NCBI RefSeq assembly: GCF_000150275.1
Contig: NW_002060963.1
Location: forward strand, 917,284-981,283
Direction: 5' to 3'
DNA length: 64,000 nt
Origin: Trichoplax adhaerens
Lineage: Eukaryota > Placozoa > Uniplacotomia > Trichoplacea > Trichoplacidae
Part shown: positions 37,241 through 49,640 of the stretch, in pieces
Numbering within the stretch: the first letter of the stretch is position 1
Layout of the letters: every line of letters begins with the position of its first letter
The notes under the pieces: model-generated
The model's input: the letters and a program-made list of their open reading frames with translations, nothing else
Database searches by the model: none
Told to the model about the DNA's origin: nothing
Program-made: the position numbers and the translations under genes

Positions 37241-37345
37241 TTTGGTACAGTATTACAGTTTTGTAGTGTACAGTGTACAGTCCCTAAAAACTTCTTGACA
37301 TTGTACAGTAGATGTACTGTACACTGTAGAGTGCATACTGTATAA
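37241..37345. repeat. GTACAGTGTAC-type palindromic cluster
   Basis: Contains tagtgtacagtgtacagtcc on the left and gtagatgtactgtacactgtag on the right, around a short unique middle. The words can pair with each other, as in the repeat at 18106-18295. Confidence 0.65.
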
Positions 37346-37756
37346 TAGTGTATATGTTAATAGATTGACAGCCGAGTGATTCAATGGCCCCAAAACAGTT
37401 GAGTTTGAACAAGGCCAAACTCATTTTTGGGGGACGTTTTTGACTATATTAGGGTCTTTGGATGCATTTTCATTTTGTATCTGGTCATTTCCAGGAATGG
37501 CCGTCTTCGTTTTCGATGCAGTCTACGCGTACAGTGCAGTACACTACTGTAGATCACGAGCGCAAGGGTTCAGCGTCTTTAATTTCGTTTTAGATACTTT
37601 GACCTGGGAAAAATGGAACTAAAACTAACGGGCGAATGCAGTTTACTGCAGTATACCGACATCTGGCTAATCTTTGAGTTCACTGTAGTATATAGAAATG
37701 GTTGTACAGCATAGATAGCAATACTTTTCATTTATACTTTTATTAAAATATCATCA

Positions 37757-37828
37757 TTATATATATGTTTTATATATATGTCATATATCTATCAATATAT
37801 ATGTTATATATACGTATATATATATTAA
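37757..37828. repeat. AT-rich microsatellite
   Basis: A run of (TA)n with interruptions: tatatatatgt, tatatatatgtcatatat, caatatatatgt, tatatacgtatatatata. Confidence 0.85.
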
Positions 37829-37865
37829 AATAATCTTGTGCCGCGTGCGTAACCCTTTATTTAGA

Positions 37866-37896
37866 CCAATCAGAACGTACGATAGGCGATGACGTA
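37866..37896 (+). promoter_or_regulatory. CCAAT box and CRE-like site
   Basis: CCAAT lies at 37866-37870 and TGACGTA at 37890-37896, in a locally G+C-richer patch just upstream of the ATG at 37912. Such a pair is typical of animal promoters, but the assignment is by sequence words only. Confidence 0.4.
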
Positions 37897-37911
37897 AGCA
37901 TTAACTAGCCA

Positions 37912-38151
37912 ATGAATACGCTTGAAGCCGACATAGGAGTTCAGTTGCAGGCTTGCAGCTATCCACTCCAGCGAAAGGTAAGCCCGGTTATCCCAATTTT
38001 CCTGCTCAGAATAAGCATACTCTTCTTCCAGAATAATTTGTGTGCTACACTATCGATGAACTCTCAACGACCACCTCCATCTACACTTATAGTGATGCAC
38101 CTATATTTGATTCTACTGATAGCTATATTTGATATAGTTCGGTTACTTTGA
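37912..38151 (+). CDS. Possible small membrane protein
   Basis: An open frame of 79 codons starts with MNTLEADIGVQLQACSYPL and ends with a hydrophobic segment TLIVMHLYLILLIAIFDIV. Inside it, AAG|GTAAGC (after 37977) and a ttcttccag acceptor at about 38031 bound a 54-base, in-frame stretch that could be an unusually short intron, giving a 61-residue product; the frame is open either way. A CCAAT box and a CRE-like site lie just upstream. I do not recognise a family. It could also be a 5' exon of a longer transcript whose other exons I did not find, or chance. Confidence 0.35.
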   Translation: MNTLEADIGVQLQACSYPLQRKVSPVIPIFLLRISILFFQNNLCATLSMNSQRPPPSTLIVMHLYLILLIAIFDIVRLL

Positions 38152-38526
38152 ATGGATCTTATCGTCAAGCTCATATAAGATGATTGCTAACTACTATATT
38201 AGCTATTGTCGATGACTTATAGTAGCCAGTTGAGTAATCATAGTACAAGATTTATGTAGCTAGAAAAATTGTAGTTGTTAAGATGCCCCTCGAAGAAAGG
38301 GCCTAGACGTTAATAGAAGAGCACTGACATCTTAAGTAGGAGATTTAGATTATAGAAATAATGATGTATTATTAGAGAAAAGTATTTTGTTTGATGACTC
38401 ATGTCTGATTGTAGATTAATCAAGTTGTCATAAATGGATTAACGAAATGTTTATAAAAAACTGCAGAGATGAACCCACGGAGGAGAAGAAACTGTACTTC
38501 GCTTTGAGCTCGGAATACTTTCGATT

Positions 38527-38844
38527 TTAGACTAGATTCTTGTAGTAATTAACTATTGCCCTACTACTGCTGGTAGCACCAGTCGTCGCTGCTGATATTG
38601 CAGCACTACCCAACATGCTTCCAGCGCCAACTGTAGAAGCTCAACCAAAAGACTACACTGCTTCATGCATTTTTTAGCATTTAAAGCCCTTTCGCCTTCT
38701 AATAAAATAGGATGAGCTCTATAGTTCTGAACTAAAGGCTACACCTCCAGCTAAAATACTACTACTTACTGCTATCAAGCGCAATCCGACACCAATTTGC
38801 ATATCTGACGTAGTACCCAAAATATGATTTGTATATTTTCTCAT
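38527..38844 (-). pseudogene. Decayed small hydrophobic protein gene, weakly HIG1-like
   Basis: On the minus strand one frame of 106 codons runs from an ATG at 38844 to a TAA at 38527 and is interrupted by four stops. The pieces read in order MRKYTNHILGTTSDMQIGVG, LRLIAVSSSILAGGVAFSSEL, stop, SSYFIRRRKGFKC, stop, KMHEAV, stop, SFG, stop, ASTVGAGSMLGSAAISAATT and so on. The order IGVGL...LAGGVAF...S..FIRRR...VGAGSMLG resembles the two-helix HIG1 hypoxia-induced family, but I judged this by eye and identity is low. The lack of frame shifts across more than 300 bp favours a retrocopy that has since gained stops. An alternative spliced reading (donor GCA|gtaagt) is also open for about 58 codons. 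Confidence 0.3.
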
Positions 38845-39854
38845 CTCGTTCTCCTGATTATCTATGTTATTGTTTCATGTAACATGAATATCTGTCAATA
38901 TTAGCAAAACTTTAACTTCAGTTCTGAAGTTCTTAAAAAGGAATTTCACAGTAAATTATATAATAACGATTTAGATCATTTACTCACACACTAGATTTAA
39001 TGATCCTTAATATATACACGGTAAAATTCTCAGTTTGCTATTATATGGCTTCATGGCTAGTAATGTACGCGAAAAATTGTTGCCATATGCTGCCTTCAGA
39101 AACCAAAGAAATTGCTATAAACGAGACAGGAAGTTGGCGTTTAGTGGTTATTACTTGACCGTACAGCAAAATGTACTTGGGCGCCTTTGATTTCGGGTAA
39201 TTTACATAGATTGTCAAAAAATCATCCTTACTATATATTAAAATGATTTGTTCGGATTTTGCACGTGATGCGTATTCGCAAAAAAAAGATGTTGATAGCT
39301 TAAAGGACTCAATATATAGGCATGGATTAATTATATACTATAGATATTCAATGATGAATAAGGATATAGGTAACTATCGCTCATAGTGCGGGTACAATCT
39401 AATTGATCTAGTTGATAATTATAATTTAATTCATTTATTTTGCCATTTCATGCACGGAAAGTAAGAGTAACAAACTATGCCCATCAGACATCACTCTAGA
39501 ACTATTAAATCTGAAATTTTTAATCGGTAGATTGAGACTCATTTTAAGAATTAATTATTGGATATTCAGTATCATTAAAAAATTGCTAAGTATTTAGATC
39601 TGTCGGCCAAGAATTATTCTCAGTCCAATGTCAAAATATGGCTAACAATTTGGTAAGCAAGGTGTTTTTGAAGCTTTATCATAAGAGCAAAGGCATCTCC
39701 GTGAAGGATTCGTCACTAGAGAATGAAGAGTCTAGAGTTTCATTTTTAAAGTTTTTATTGGCTTAAGAATGTTCAAAACGTATGATAATAGTTTCAGCGT
39801 AAACGGAAGTATCTCGATTCTATTAGCGCTGAAAATACGTCTATAAACCCCAAA
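38845..39854. other. Spacer without recognised gene
   Basis: About 1 kb of A+T-rich DNA downstream of the C16orf89-type gene; nothing coding-like was recognised. Confidence 0.4.
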
Positions 39855-42800
39855 TTAAATTGTTTTGAATAATTTCCTTGATTGATTTATAATCCTATTT
39901 CTACTAAATTTCCACATTAAGAATAAGGCTAACCCAAGAGTAATGCTTATACTTAGACATATAAAGGCAATATTTGATTTTAAATTACCAAGTGAATGTT
40001 GAGTTGGTAAATTTAAACTATCCTCACTTAGTTTGAAAGATCGAGAAGAAAACCACCTAAGATACAATGAAATCACTCCAGCAGCCAAAGCAGTATAATG
40101 TTGTAAGCATCCATCTTTGGTAAAGAATAAAATAATAGTATAATTAAATTGGGTAAATTAAACTTATCAATATAAAAACCGGAAGCATGTCAACTCCACT
40201 TCTATTTACTGTAAGTTACGCTAGTAAATTTCATATATTACTGTCACAACCGAAATCGCAACATAAAAATTAACAGGATTCTTTCCTCTAAAGTAGTCTC
40301 AACTATCTAAGCAACTGACTTGAAGCTCTCTTTAATCTACCAAACTTAGATTTGAGTCTTAGATGATAGAATACTCACGCTAAGAATCAAAACTATGTTC
40401 TAAAAGCTATTTATTAAAATGACCGATTGAACTCACAACTCCCTCAATTAAGAACTTTGAGGCTTTTATATAGCCTCACAAACTTCCTTGGTGCAAAACA
40501 ATAGTAAATTTATAGCCAAGTCTACATGCTGAATATAGCAAGAATCACAATACACTTTCTATAACAATTGACAGCAGTTAATTAATGGCTAGTTGTTAAC
40601 ATTTGATTCATTACTCAACGAAATTATATCATCGATGACTCTATAATTAATTAATTGTCAAAATTACCTTCTAATTTTTGCTCGGTTCTTTTTAATCTTT
40701 TCCTATGTGGATTAGATTCTTCATTTTCGTTCCTTTAGAAGATAGTAAGACTTATTTCAATCAAACAATACAAACTAACACAATTTACGCTACAGTTAGG
40801 TAGGGAGATACCATGATGCATCCAGTATCCGCAGTATTTCAAGTCATACAAGTGTGCTCTAGTTCAATTCGTGGAATTATAGTGCTAGTACTACTCCTTT
40901 ATAGCTCAGAAAGTGTACTTACTTCTTCAATTAAGTTACCAAATATTACAATAAATAAATAAATATATACACAGCCAAAAAATTAATCTAATAGAAGTAA
41001 ATTGAAGTACTGGTAGTTACGCAGCACAGAGACTGTGACAATTTATTAAATGATGAATAAATCTATTTTCTAGGCAAGATTAACGCAGAGGTTGACTTGA
41101 TCTCAGTAAGATCTAAACACGACTAAATACAGAATTATTTAAATACAAATTAAAGCATGATATTTTAAGTCTGTAATAATGTCTATTCAGGCACCTTGAA
41201 TCTGTAACCGTATACTTACATCTCGGATTTCTAAATGATCTACTATAAATTACTTGCAAGCAACATTGCTACTTTCAAGATTTATTGTTAATGTCTGGCT
41301 GTATGTGATCGATAATATTAGTATTCTAACACTCAAACATTTTATTTGCATTACTGTAGCTGAGAATGGATGCTAATAGAAATGTGTAATTAATTGGTTC
41401 AACTTAAACGGTTTAATTGTTAGTTACGTAGGTCTAATCAACAAACTGTTTTTTGAGATAACTGATCGTATTAATCACGACAATAGCATCAAATATTAAT
41501 AATTCAGTCAATTTATTAATTGCAATTTAACTTACTTGGGCTTATTTGGATCCAGATAAATATATGGGCCACGATAATATCGAAAACATCCATCTTGAGA
41601 TTGCCATTTTAGTATCATAGCAATAAATGTCTGGTTAATAAATTGCTGAAAGCCAGGTACCCCTGCGCACGTATAAATTTGTTCCAGAAATAAGTCTTGT
41701 TTAATTTGCTTCGATAAACCTTCTTTTAAGTTCTCTATCATGCCGTCCCATATTCGAGAGCAAAGCTGATGCTGCAATTTTAATAATCCTCCGTATTTTT
41801 GCAATTTTTTGTCCAAAATAGTAATACAACCAAATTGTTTCGCCAATAACATTGCCAATACTTGGTGGGTTAAAGTGTAATCATTGCTATTTAATGATCG
41901 AATAAAATCGATACATTCATCTGAAAGAATGCATATGATCATTAATTTTGTAACTGATTAAGAAATCAAATCTTGCATCTATATCTAATATTAAAATCTG
42001 TAGAATTAAAAATCGACGAAATACTCTGTAATTTTGCGACAAAGCATAAAGAATGTAGGAAAAATTTAGGTTTCTACCGTAAAATCTATGCTACTCTATC
42101 AATTTATTTCGATCTAAAGCAGTGATAGCACTTAATAAAATATGATCAGTAATTTAATCTGAGTATCTATAACGCAGCACATATAGCTTGTAAGCAGATG
42201 GATGAATGCAATAATGATCGTTTTAGAGATATTAATGTGATGTAAACCTGAGACAGTATCTGCACAATATAAATTATCTATCCAAAATAAATATGGCATG
42301 CTTGTCATTCAGTCTGGGTTGGCTAAAAAGAAGCACTAAGTTCGTATATCTTATGAAGTGTAGCATTCAATGATATAAAACTAGAGCTTGTATAATATGT
42401 TAACTACTTGCATGCTAATATTGAAATACTACATGAAATGCATTCACCTCTTAGTTATTAATCCTAATATAATTTGTATTAAAGTAAAGCTCAGTTACCT
42501 GTAAATGTGCATATAGGGTGCTCTTTGACTCCCATTATGTCTAGCATATAACGATCCATACTTTTGATTTGATTCCTATCGATTTTATGAGCAATGTTCT
42601 GATGATAATTTAGTTCAATCAGTTGATGAGGAATTGGGATAGAGTTTTCGAACATTTTAGAGAACGCTTTGTAAGTAGGATCTGCTTTCTTCAACTTGGA
42701 TGTTATGTCCTCAATTACCTTATCTGCTGTAGTAAATAACTCTCGGAGTCTTGTAATTTGTTCTTCAGTAAGAATAGATTTGCCTTCATCTGCTTCTTTC

Positions 42801-43707
42801 AGAGTGACTTTGACATATTCTGTAATAGCAATAGAATAAAAAATAATTGAAGACTCATTAAGTCAATCTTTATCTAGATTATTTACTTCAACTGACTGTG
42901 ATCTAAATGATTTAGTTATCTTACCCTCAGATGATATGGTAGAAAATCAATTTTATACCAAAAGTGAGACGATATTTTACTCAGAAAGTACAATCATTTG
43001 GTGAAATGCCTAGACATTCTTATTGATGATGAGGCAATAATTCAATAGCGATAATAATTAAGGGAATTACTACATTTTTCCGTGATAACATGAATCTTTT
43101 TCTATGCTAATGAATGGGAAACTCTTTTGGTGACAAATGCCGATGAAATATTATCCAAGTATGTGCAGTGTAAACTGGTACTATTCTACATGAATATACT
43201 ACCATTCGGCGGTGGTTAACAGTCTTATGCTAACGCAGTAAGAGACACAAATTTCTGTATTACCTCACTAATTATTGTTAGTTCTAGGATTATTAAGCAA
43301 TAGCTTGATGGAAAGGTATACTTAAATATCCGAAAGTAATAAAATCTATTTCAGACTTTATATATATGGCATTTTTTGGCGTTAATAAATATTTTTTCAA
43401 GACATTTACAGTTTGAGTTACAATGCAAATCAAATTCAAAACTTCTCCAGCTCATAATCTTTTCTAGTTTAAAATTTAAATAACAAAATAGATATCAAAG
43501 CTACAAACCTTTGGAGGTATAAAGTCCATAAATGGAATCCATTATAATTTTGTCTCGGTTTTTAGTGTAAAATGATATAATACCTCTCCATGATTCAATT
43601 AAATCATCAACTGTGACAGTTGGATAAGAATATTCTTGATTAGTGACAAAGTAAAGCTTTGTGATGAATATTAGAATAGTAAGACTAGCTTGAAAAATGT
43701 GAGCCAT
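39855..43707 (-). CDS. C16orf89-type protein with C-terminal membrane helix
   Basis: Family known in vertebrates as C16orf89 (UPF0764), of unknown biochemical function. Five exons: 43707-43509, 42819-42499, 41920-41536, 40858-40812, 40114-39855; phases agree, 403 residues. The N-terminus MAHIFQASLTILIFITKLYFVTN is a signal peptide. Family stretches are HQVLAMLLAKQFGC, LCSRIWDGM, FLEQIYTCAGVPGFQQFINQ, ILKWQSQDGCFRYY and DGCLQHYTALAAG. The 47-bp exon (AHLYDLKYCGYWMHH) bridges the two DGC-containing exons in phase, which supports it. Several spaced cysteines suggest disulfides. The end holds a clear helix, IAFICLSISITLGLALFLMW, followed by basic KFSRNR, so this version should be a type I membrane protein, whereas the human product is described as secreted. 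Confidence 0.82.
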
Positions 43708-46700
43708 TTCAATTTCAATATTTCAGTATTACTTTGTCATCTAATTCATCTTTTTACATTCGGAAATACTCTAGTTGCATGCTTTGGTTATAAGTTATGA
43801 TAAAGAGCAAGTATTATTAATAACTTTACTCAAGATTTGGCGGAAAGAAGATCAACCAAAGAGTTGAAATGATGTTCAGTAACTATTTTTGTTAATAGTT
43901 ACATGCTATGATTCATAAATATTAATAATTTATTCTTACTGCGTTACAATGGAATCACTTTTATAATGTTAAAACTAATTACATTTACTTCGTATTTTAT
44001 ACTCAGCAAATAAAATATATGCAAGAAAATAAAGATAATTATTTTATAAATAAATATTTACATTATATAAATAAGATCTGATTGGATTTACGCAATTAAT
44101 CTAATTGTATTAACGAATATAGTTAATCGTGATTCATGTATTTTAATCATTTGACTTTGACTACATGAATATGAATTACTTAATGTCGTTTAATTAAACT
44201 TTAATCTGATATGCTTGTTTAGTGTATTTTACATATTTTGCAACATTTTTCTATTACTGGAGTAAATGAGTTGATAAATGATTATGTAATAAGTTATTAG
44301 TACTGTAGTCATAATTTAGGTTGGTGTACGTCTAATTTTTTGTGCAATATTACAGCTTATTTATGATAGCGACTAACTGAATTCAGATGCAGTTAAAGTG
44401 CACTGGAAGCACATTTAATAGACAAAGTTGACATTACAAAGAGTGAAAATTGTCACAAAATGGTCACATTTTTAATTATTACCATACTTATTGATGTGAC
44501 TTGCAGTAACTCATAATTTCTAGAAGAAAGAAATTTATATGCTATAAAGTAATGTTAACAAGTGTCCTATGTAATGAAATGAAATATGTAGATATCAAGC
44601 TACAAGAACTTCTAAAAAACTTTGATGCTACTCCTTAACACTCTGATCGACTTAGCGAAACTTTGACACTACATAAAATTGGGGAAACAACCGATCAACA
44701 ATTTATTAAGAAAACGTGGGAGAGATAGATCAAGCAACCTTCCAAATACTTAATTCTAAGTATTATAAGTAAAGAAATAAAAAAACGACAGAACTGAAAC
44801 CGTCAACAACCAAACAACCTAACAAAAAGAAGGACGTTTTAACTTACAACAGTTCGACCTTGAAGGCTTTTAAAATTCAACAAGTTCTTCAAAAGAATCT
44901 TCTTTAATCTCTACTCTAAATTTTCTGATTGCACTATCATTTATAGGCTTCGCAGAGCACTTGATGTTTTAGCATGAAGTTGTATGGTAACTGTACAATT
45001 ATCGCCGCTGTGGTATTTAAAACTAAATATTTAATAACCAATCACTCTTAAGATCCATTTTGGAAAACTGCTTTGCACCACATAAGAAAACAAAAATCAT
45101 TCAAAATTCAGAAACAATCTACCCTATAATTCCCTTACAAAAAACTGTAAAACCAACAAACTAACTATAAAATACATCAAGCTTCAGTTCTAACATTATA
45201 CATTATAAAAGTCTAAAAATTAACCTATGAACATCATGATTTAGTCATAAAAATAACAGTCTAACTACTTTACAATCAACACAACCTCTACCATTTGCCA
45301 TCTTATTTTCTATTTTCTCAACTAAACTTTCCTGTTGTAACTTTCATATCACGTTATAAAATTCCAAAGTTTCAAATTCATAACGAAAAGTTTAAATTTC
45401 AAAAATCAACTCTTACAACATTTTCTAAAAATTAAAATCCTAAAATTATATCGAACATAGATCAGACCGGTTCCGGAATCTGAATCCAAAAAGTCCGAAT
45501 TTTATAAAGATCACATAATCGCATATCATAAAATTTTCTATGATAACATGACTACTTTTCTGACATTAGTATTGACAGTTGATGTTTTAGCATGAAGTTG
45601 TACGGTAACTGTACGATTACAACCTACATTACAGTACTTTATTCTCATGCTATAAATCCCCTTTCTCTATTGATAGGGCTTTGTTACTAAGTCAAATTCA
45701 TTTACAATTTTAAAAGACTATCAAACGCCCTTTCGTTAGATTAGGCGATTGCTCTTAGGTTATTCCTATAGTAATCTATATAATATATTGTAAAATAGTG
45801 AAGAAGAAAAGATGGCGATATCATGATTTGGCATTGTAAAATTTAAAGATACTATCACTTTGTAGGTAATTTTCTATAGTAAAGTAATAATAGTTATATA
45901 CTAAAACCTATAAAGGACTCTGCTTATAGTCCTTTACTACAAGTCAATGCGAGAGGTAATTATATAAGGAGAACGGCTGATATTGTTTACAAAAAAGAAA
46001 GTTCAGTCAAATCATATTTTGCGATTCGCTTCTACATTCAGCTATCAATACATCAATAATAAATCTTTTATTGAAATTATAATTATAAATTGACTGAAGT
46101 AATATACAAGATTTGCACTAGTTATACACTACTAAGAGAGCAATTTTGAAGAAATAAGTCCGGTAATTAAAAACGAATCATTACTAAAATTACTTTTTAT
46201 TGGACTATATATATTTGTGCTCATCATTCTGCCCTTAATGCATTTATTGACAATTACTACCAAAATAGCTAACTTTTAGATGTAAAGTACTGATGTAATG
46301 ATGTAACTAACTTTTAGATGTTAACTGCAGTGGATAAAGATATTGCTCTGTAACCCAATCGTAATAAATTTGGTATTGCTTTTGGGATACTATCTACACA
46401 AATTTAGTTATTTTATTGCACATTCGTTACTTCACTGATATATTGTTGCCCTTCTAGTCTTTTTCGCTAGGTTAGGGGTAATTATATCAGATACTCTGGC
46501 TAGTTGCAATGCACTAAAATACACAATCTAAAATTACTAATAAGTTATCTATATTAGTCTCTGAAGCTTCCAGTCTAACTTGCATAAAATCACTCCTAAT
46601 TTTAACAGCTTATTACATTGTTATAGTAATTAACTTGATTACAGCAATCTCCAATCCGCTATCGTTTTTAGAGTAAGAACGAATTGGAGGAATTATAACA

Positions 46701-46769
46701 AAATCTGTTCTATAAGCTGTAATTAAAGTGTAGATCACACAAATAATTTTATAATTGCAGATGCATTAC

Positions 46770-46917
46770 CGATTGAGATACCACGTAATAATACAATAAG
46801 CTTTAACAGACAAGGAAAACTTCTTACAACAGCAGATCTTCAAAAAGAAGATCTAAGAACAACAATAACAGAAAAGCGTAGCTGCTTAAATACATTGTCT
46901 AACTTGTTTATAGCATA
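46770..46917 (+). repeat. Dispersed repeat, copy 1 (inverted relative of 62781-62930)
   Basis: Shares with the reverse complement of 62781-62930, in the same order: gattgagatac.acgta, acagacaagg.aaacttc.tacaacagcagatct, aacaatracagaaaagcgtagct.cttaaata and tctaacttgttta. Identity looks around 75-80%. A weaker third relative may exist near 48090-48220. Confidence 0.75.
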
Positions 46918-47237
46918 ACGACCGCGAATAATATCGCTTAATACTTCCAGATTTTAGTATGAGAATAAGATTCTATGATTACCATTACTGTTTATTCTAC
47001 TAAACTAAAATCAACATACCTGAATTATCACAAACATTACTTATATATACCTATTATTGTCAGCAGCACTAAATTTTGGTATTATTTTTAAGTTATATCC
47101 AATTTTCTTCTATATATCACGTTGACAATGATAACTTATCTAAGAGCTTCACTATAGGAATTTTACGGGGTACCTATTACGAAATAACATCGTGAATGCC
47201 ATATCGACGAACAATATACCATTTACTGATCGTGAGC

Positions 47238-47367
47238 AGTAGACCATCCTAAAATATCAAAACTACTTAAAGTATTTCGCAATCCCATTGCTGGTGATAC
47301 TTAAACTATTACATTATAATTATCTAAAAATATTGTATGTAGTTTTGATATTTTAGGATGGTCTAGT
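47238..47367. mobile_element. Foldback (MITE-like) element with 27-bp perfect inverted termini
   Basis: The sequence at 47240-47266 is the exact reverse complement of 47339-47365, beginning TAGACCATCCTAAAATATCA and ending AAAACTAC inward. The 72-bp interior has no open frame. Both outer ends carry TA, which would fit a TA target duplication of a Tc1/mariner-derived miniature element; alternatively TA belongs to the terminus itself. Confidence 0.75.
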
Positions 47368-49640
47368 GTGCAGTTAAGAGCCTACTTTAGTGGAATAACT
47401 TCCGGTAATTTGAGAAAATGATAGCAAGAGTATTTTCTTCCATCCTATCGGTTTAATTGTTTTGAAAGAAATCAATATCTACTGTATAGATTATAACGAT
47501 AAATAGTATATTATTTATCTATGAAATGACACAGATCATAACTTACTTTTAGACCGTTATAATTTTGCAATTGTCATTCTGCCAGGTATTAACAAATTGG
47601 ATTTATAATAAAGTGCAAATTAGTCAGTATTTTTAGAGCTATTTTACGGTGTTTGCAAAAAGAACTTTTTTGTATTAGTATCGAATTCCCTTCTACAAGC
47701 TAGTATTAAAAGTCTTTGGTTTGTAGTATTCGCACTATATTAGGCTAGATTACTATTAAAGCTATCCGCATCATCAGTCTAAAATAATCATAGGAATGAA
47801 TCAGACTGGAGAAGAACAATGCATTGAATTTACAAGCTAGTGAGGATATTATTGTGACTATATTAGTTATTTTTGTTAGAACGTATTGTAAAAATAAAAT
47901 TTAACTTAGAAATAATTTAGTGTGAATTAAAAGTAGTCTTTTGTAGTCATTAAGTCATATTTTACGATTATGATAAGGTGAACATGTTACTTTTGCCTAC
48001 TATAGAAATACAGTAATTGTAGAATTTTCGTTGCTATAAAAATTCTTATATGATGCTATTCGAAAGCTCTTGCTTATAATCTCCAGGTTGCTAAATTGTA
48101 AAGCATTTAAGCAACTTTACCTTTCTTGTAGAGATAGAAGTAGTTCATCCGGATGAATAGATAGTTTTAAGAAAATTTACTTTTACTAACTGAGAAAATT
48201 TTATCCGTCAGAGCTTGCTGCAGTACTAGTGAGTAAATTCGATGCTGATAAATTATAAAGTCCGTTATATTTCGAGGCTTCCTTGAGCATACATTGTTAT
48301 TAAACAAGCAGTTCTCGTTAAAAAATGTATCACTGGTACTTTCAGAAATTTGAATTTGAACCTTTTATTATAGCTATTCATGCCTGTTAATCATTCAGTA
48401 ATAATGTCGTCAAATTTCGCAATATTGTAATGTTTCCTTTGATGAAAATTCATTGCGAATTAACAGATATTTTGTTAACTCTTGCGAAATAGGATGCATT
48501 ATAGGTGCTTAGATTCTCGCTCTTCAGCAATTATTATAATAAAACGATATTTTTAGATTAGCCTTGATCTAATTCTATAGTGAAACAATACCAAGTATCG
48601 ATTGACTAACATAAACTAGAAGACGGGATATGAGTAATTTACCTTAACTTTGCACTCCTACATACTCACCAAGGTGATTGTGATATATACCGATCACGAA
48701 GTTCCAAATTTTAGAAAAATTGTGGCTTTATTGAATCTTATACAAAGATTAACTACACACAGCTCTACTCTAGTCGAATCCTACTACAAAAGAGTTCTAG
48801 CATGAACTAACAGAATAATCTAAAGTTGTATGCTTTTATACTTTTCGTAGCATTCGCAGCTACAATCCGCATGGCAACCTTTTACCTTATTTTACACATA
48901 GTGTCTTATGATAAATATAGAAGTTACGCTACCGTACAGTATACTAAACATGGCTAACAGTCTACAATCACAATACTAAGTTATATAACAGTGATTTATG
49001 CAAGTAGCGTTACTTATTTAGCGAAGAGTAGCTACTATTTAATATGTATGGCAGCATATTATCAGTTCATGAACTAATATGGTTAATTTAATAATCATTT
49101 TATAGGAGTAAATTTAAATCTATGATTAAGAAGTTGTAGTAAAGTAGAGTTGATATGAATGCAAGTGCATATTGATCGTCAATGATTGGCGACTGCTAAA
49201 AAGATAAGAACTAGATTTTTAAATTCAAAGCTTGCACTGAATGTTATAAGGGGAATAGAAACTACGCTAAAATTCTAAGATTAATCTACTAGCTATTATC
49301 AGACTAAAGTAATTAAGATAAATTAAATTTGTGTGCTTTTTAGTTGAGTATTTAAGAAAGAAAAGGCAATTTGTTTATCCAGAAGAATCTTCTTGGCCTT
49401 TAAAAAATTCTGATGGAAAAGTTATATTGTTTTGTCTATTTGTAGCTAGCTGCTATATTTGATGTTTCTATGGTAAGCCTATAATAGGGGAAAAGTAGCT
49501 ACTTAACTATTACCAGGATATCATTGAGAAAGTAAAAAATTCTCACGTGTTAGGTTTACAGATTTAGATTTTAAAAGATATTTTTACTCTTACCAGATGT
49601 ATTCAGAAAATGTAATTTCTCATGATCTATATGTGGTCCC

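Larger units (their letters stand above)
43708..49640. other. About 6 kb with no recognisable gene
   Basis: The longest gene-free stretch in the window. It is A+T-rich, with stops in all frames. It contains a foldback element (47238-47367), one copy of a dispersed repeat (46770-46917), and a short duplicated word (gatgttttagcatgaagttgt) at about 44962 and 45580. I found no conserved exon. Confidence 0.5.
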
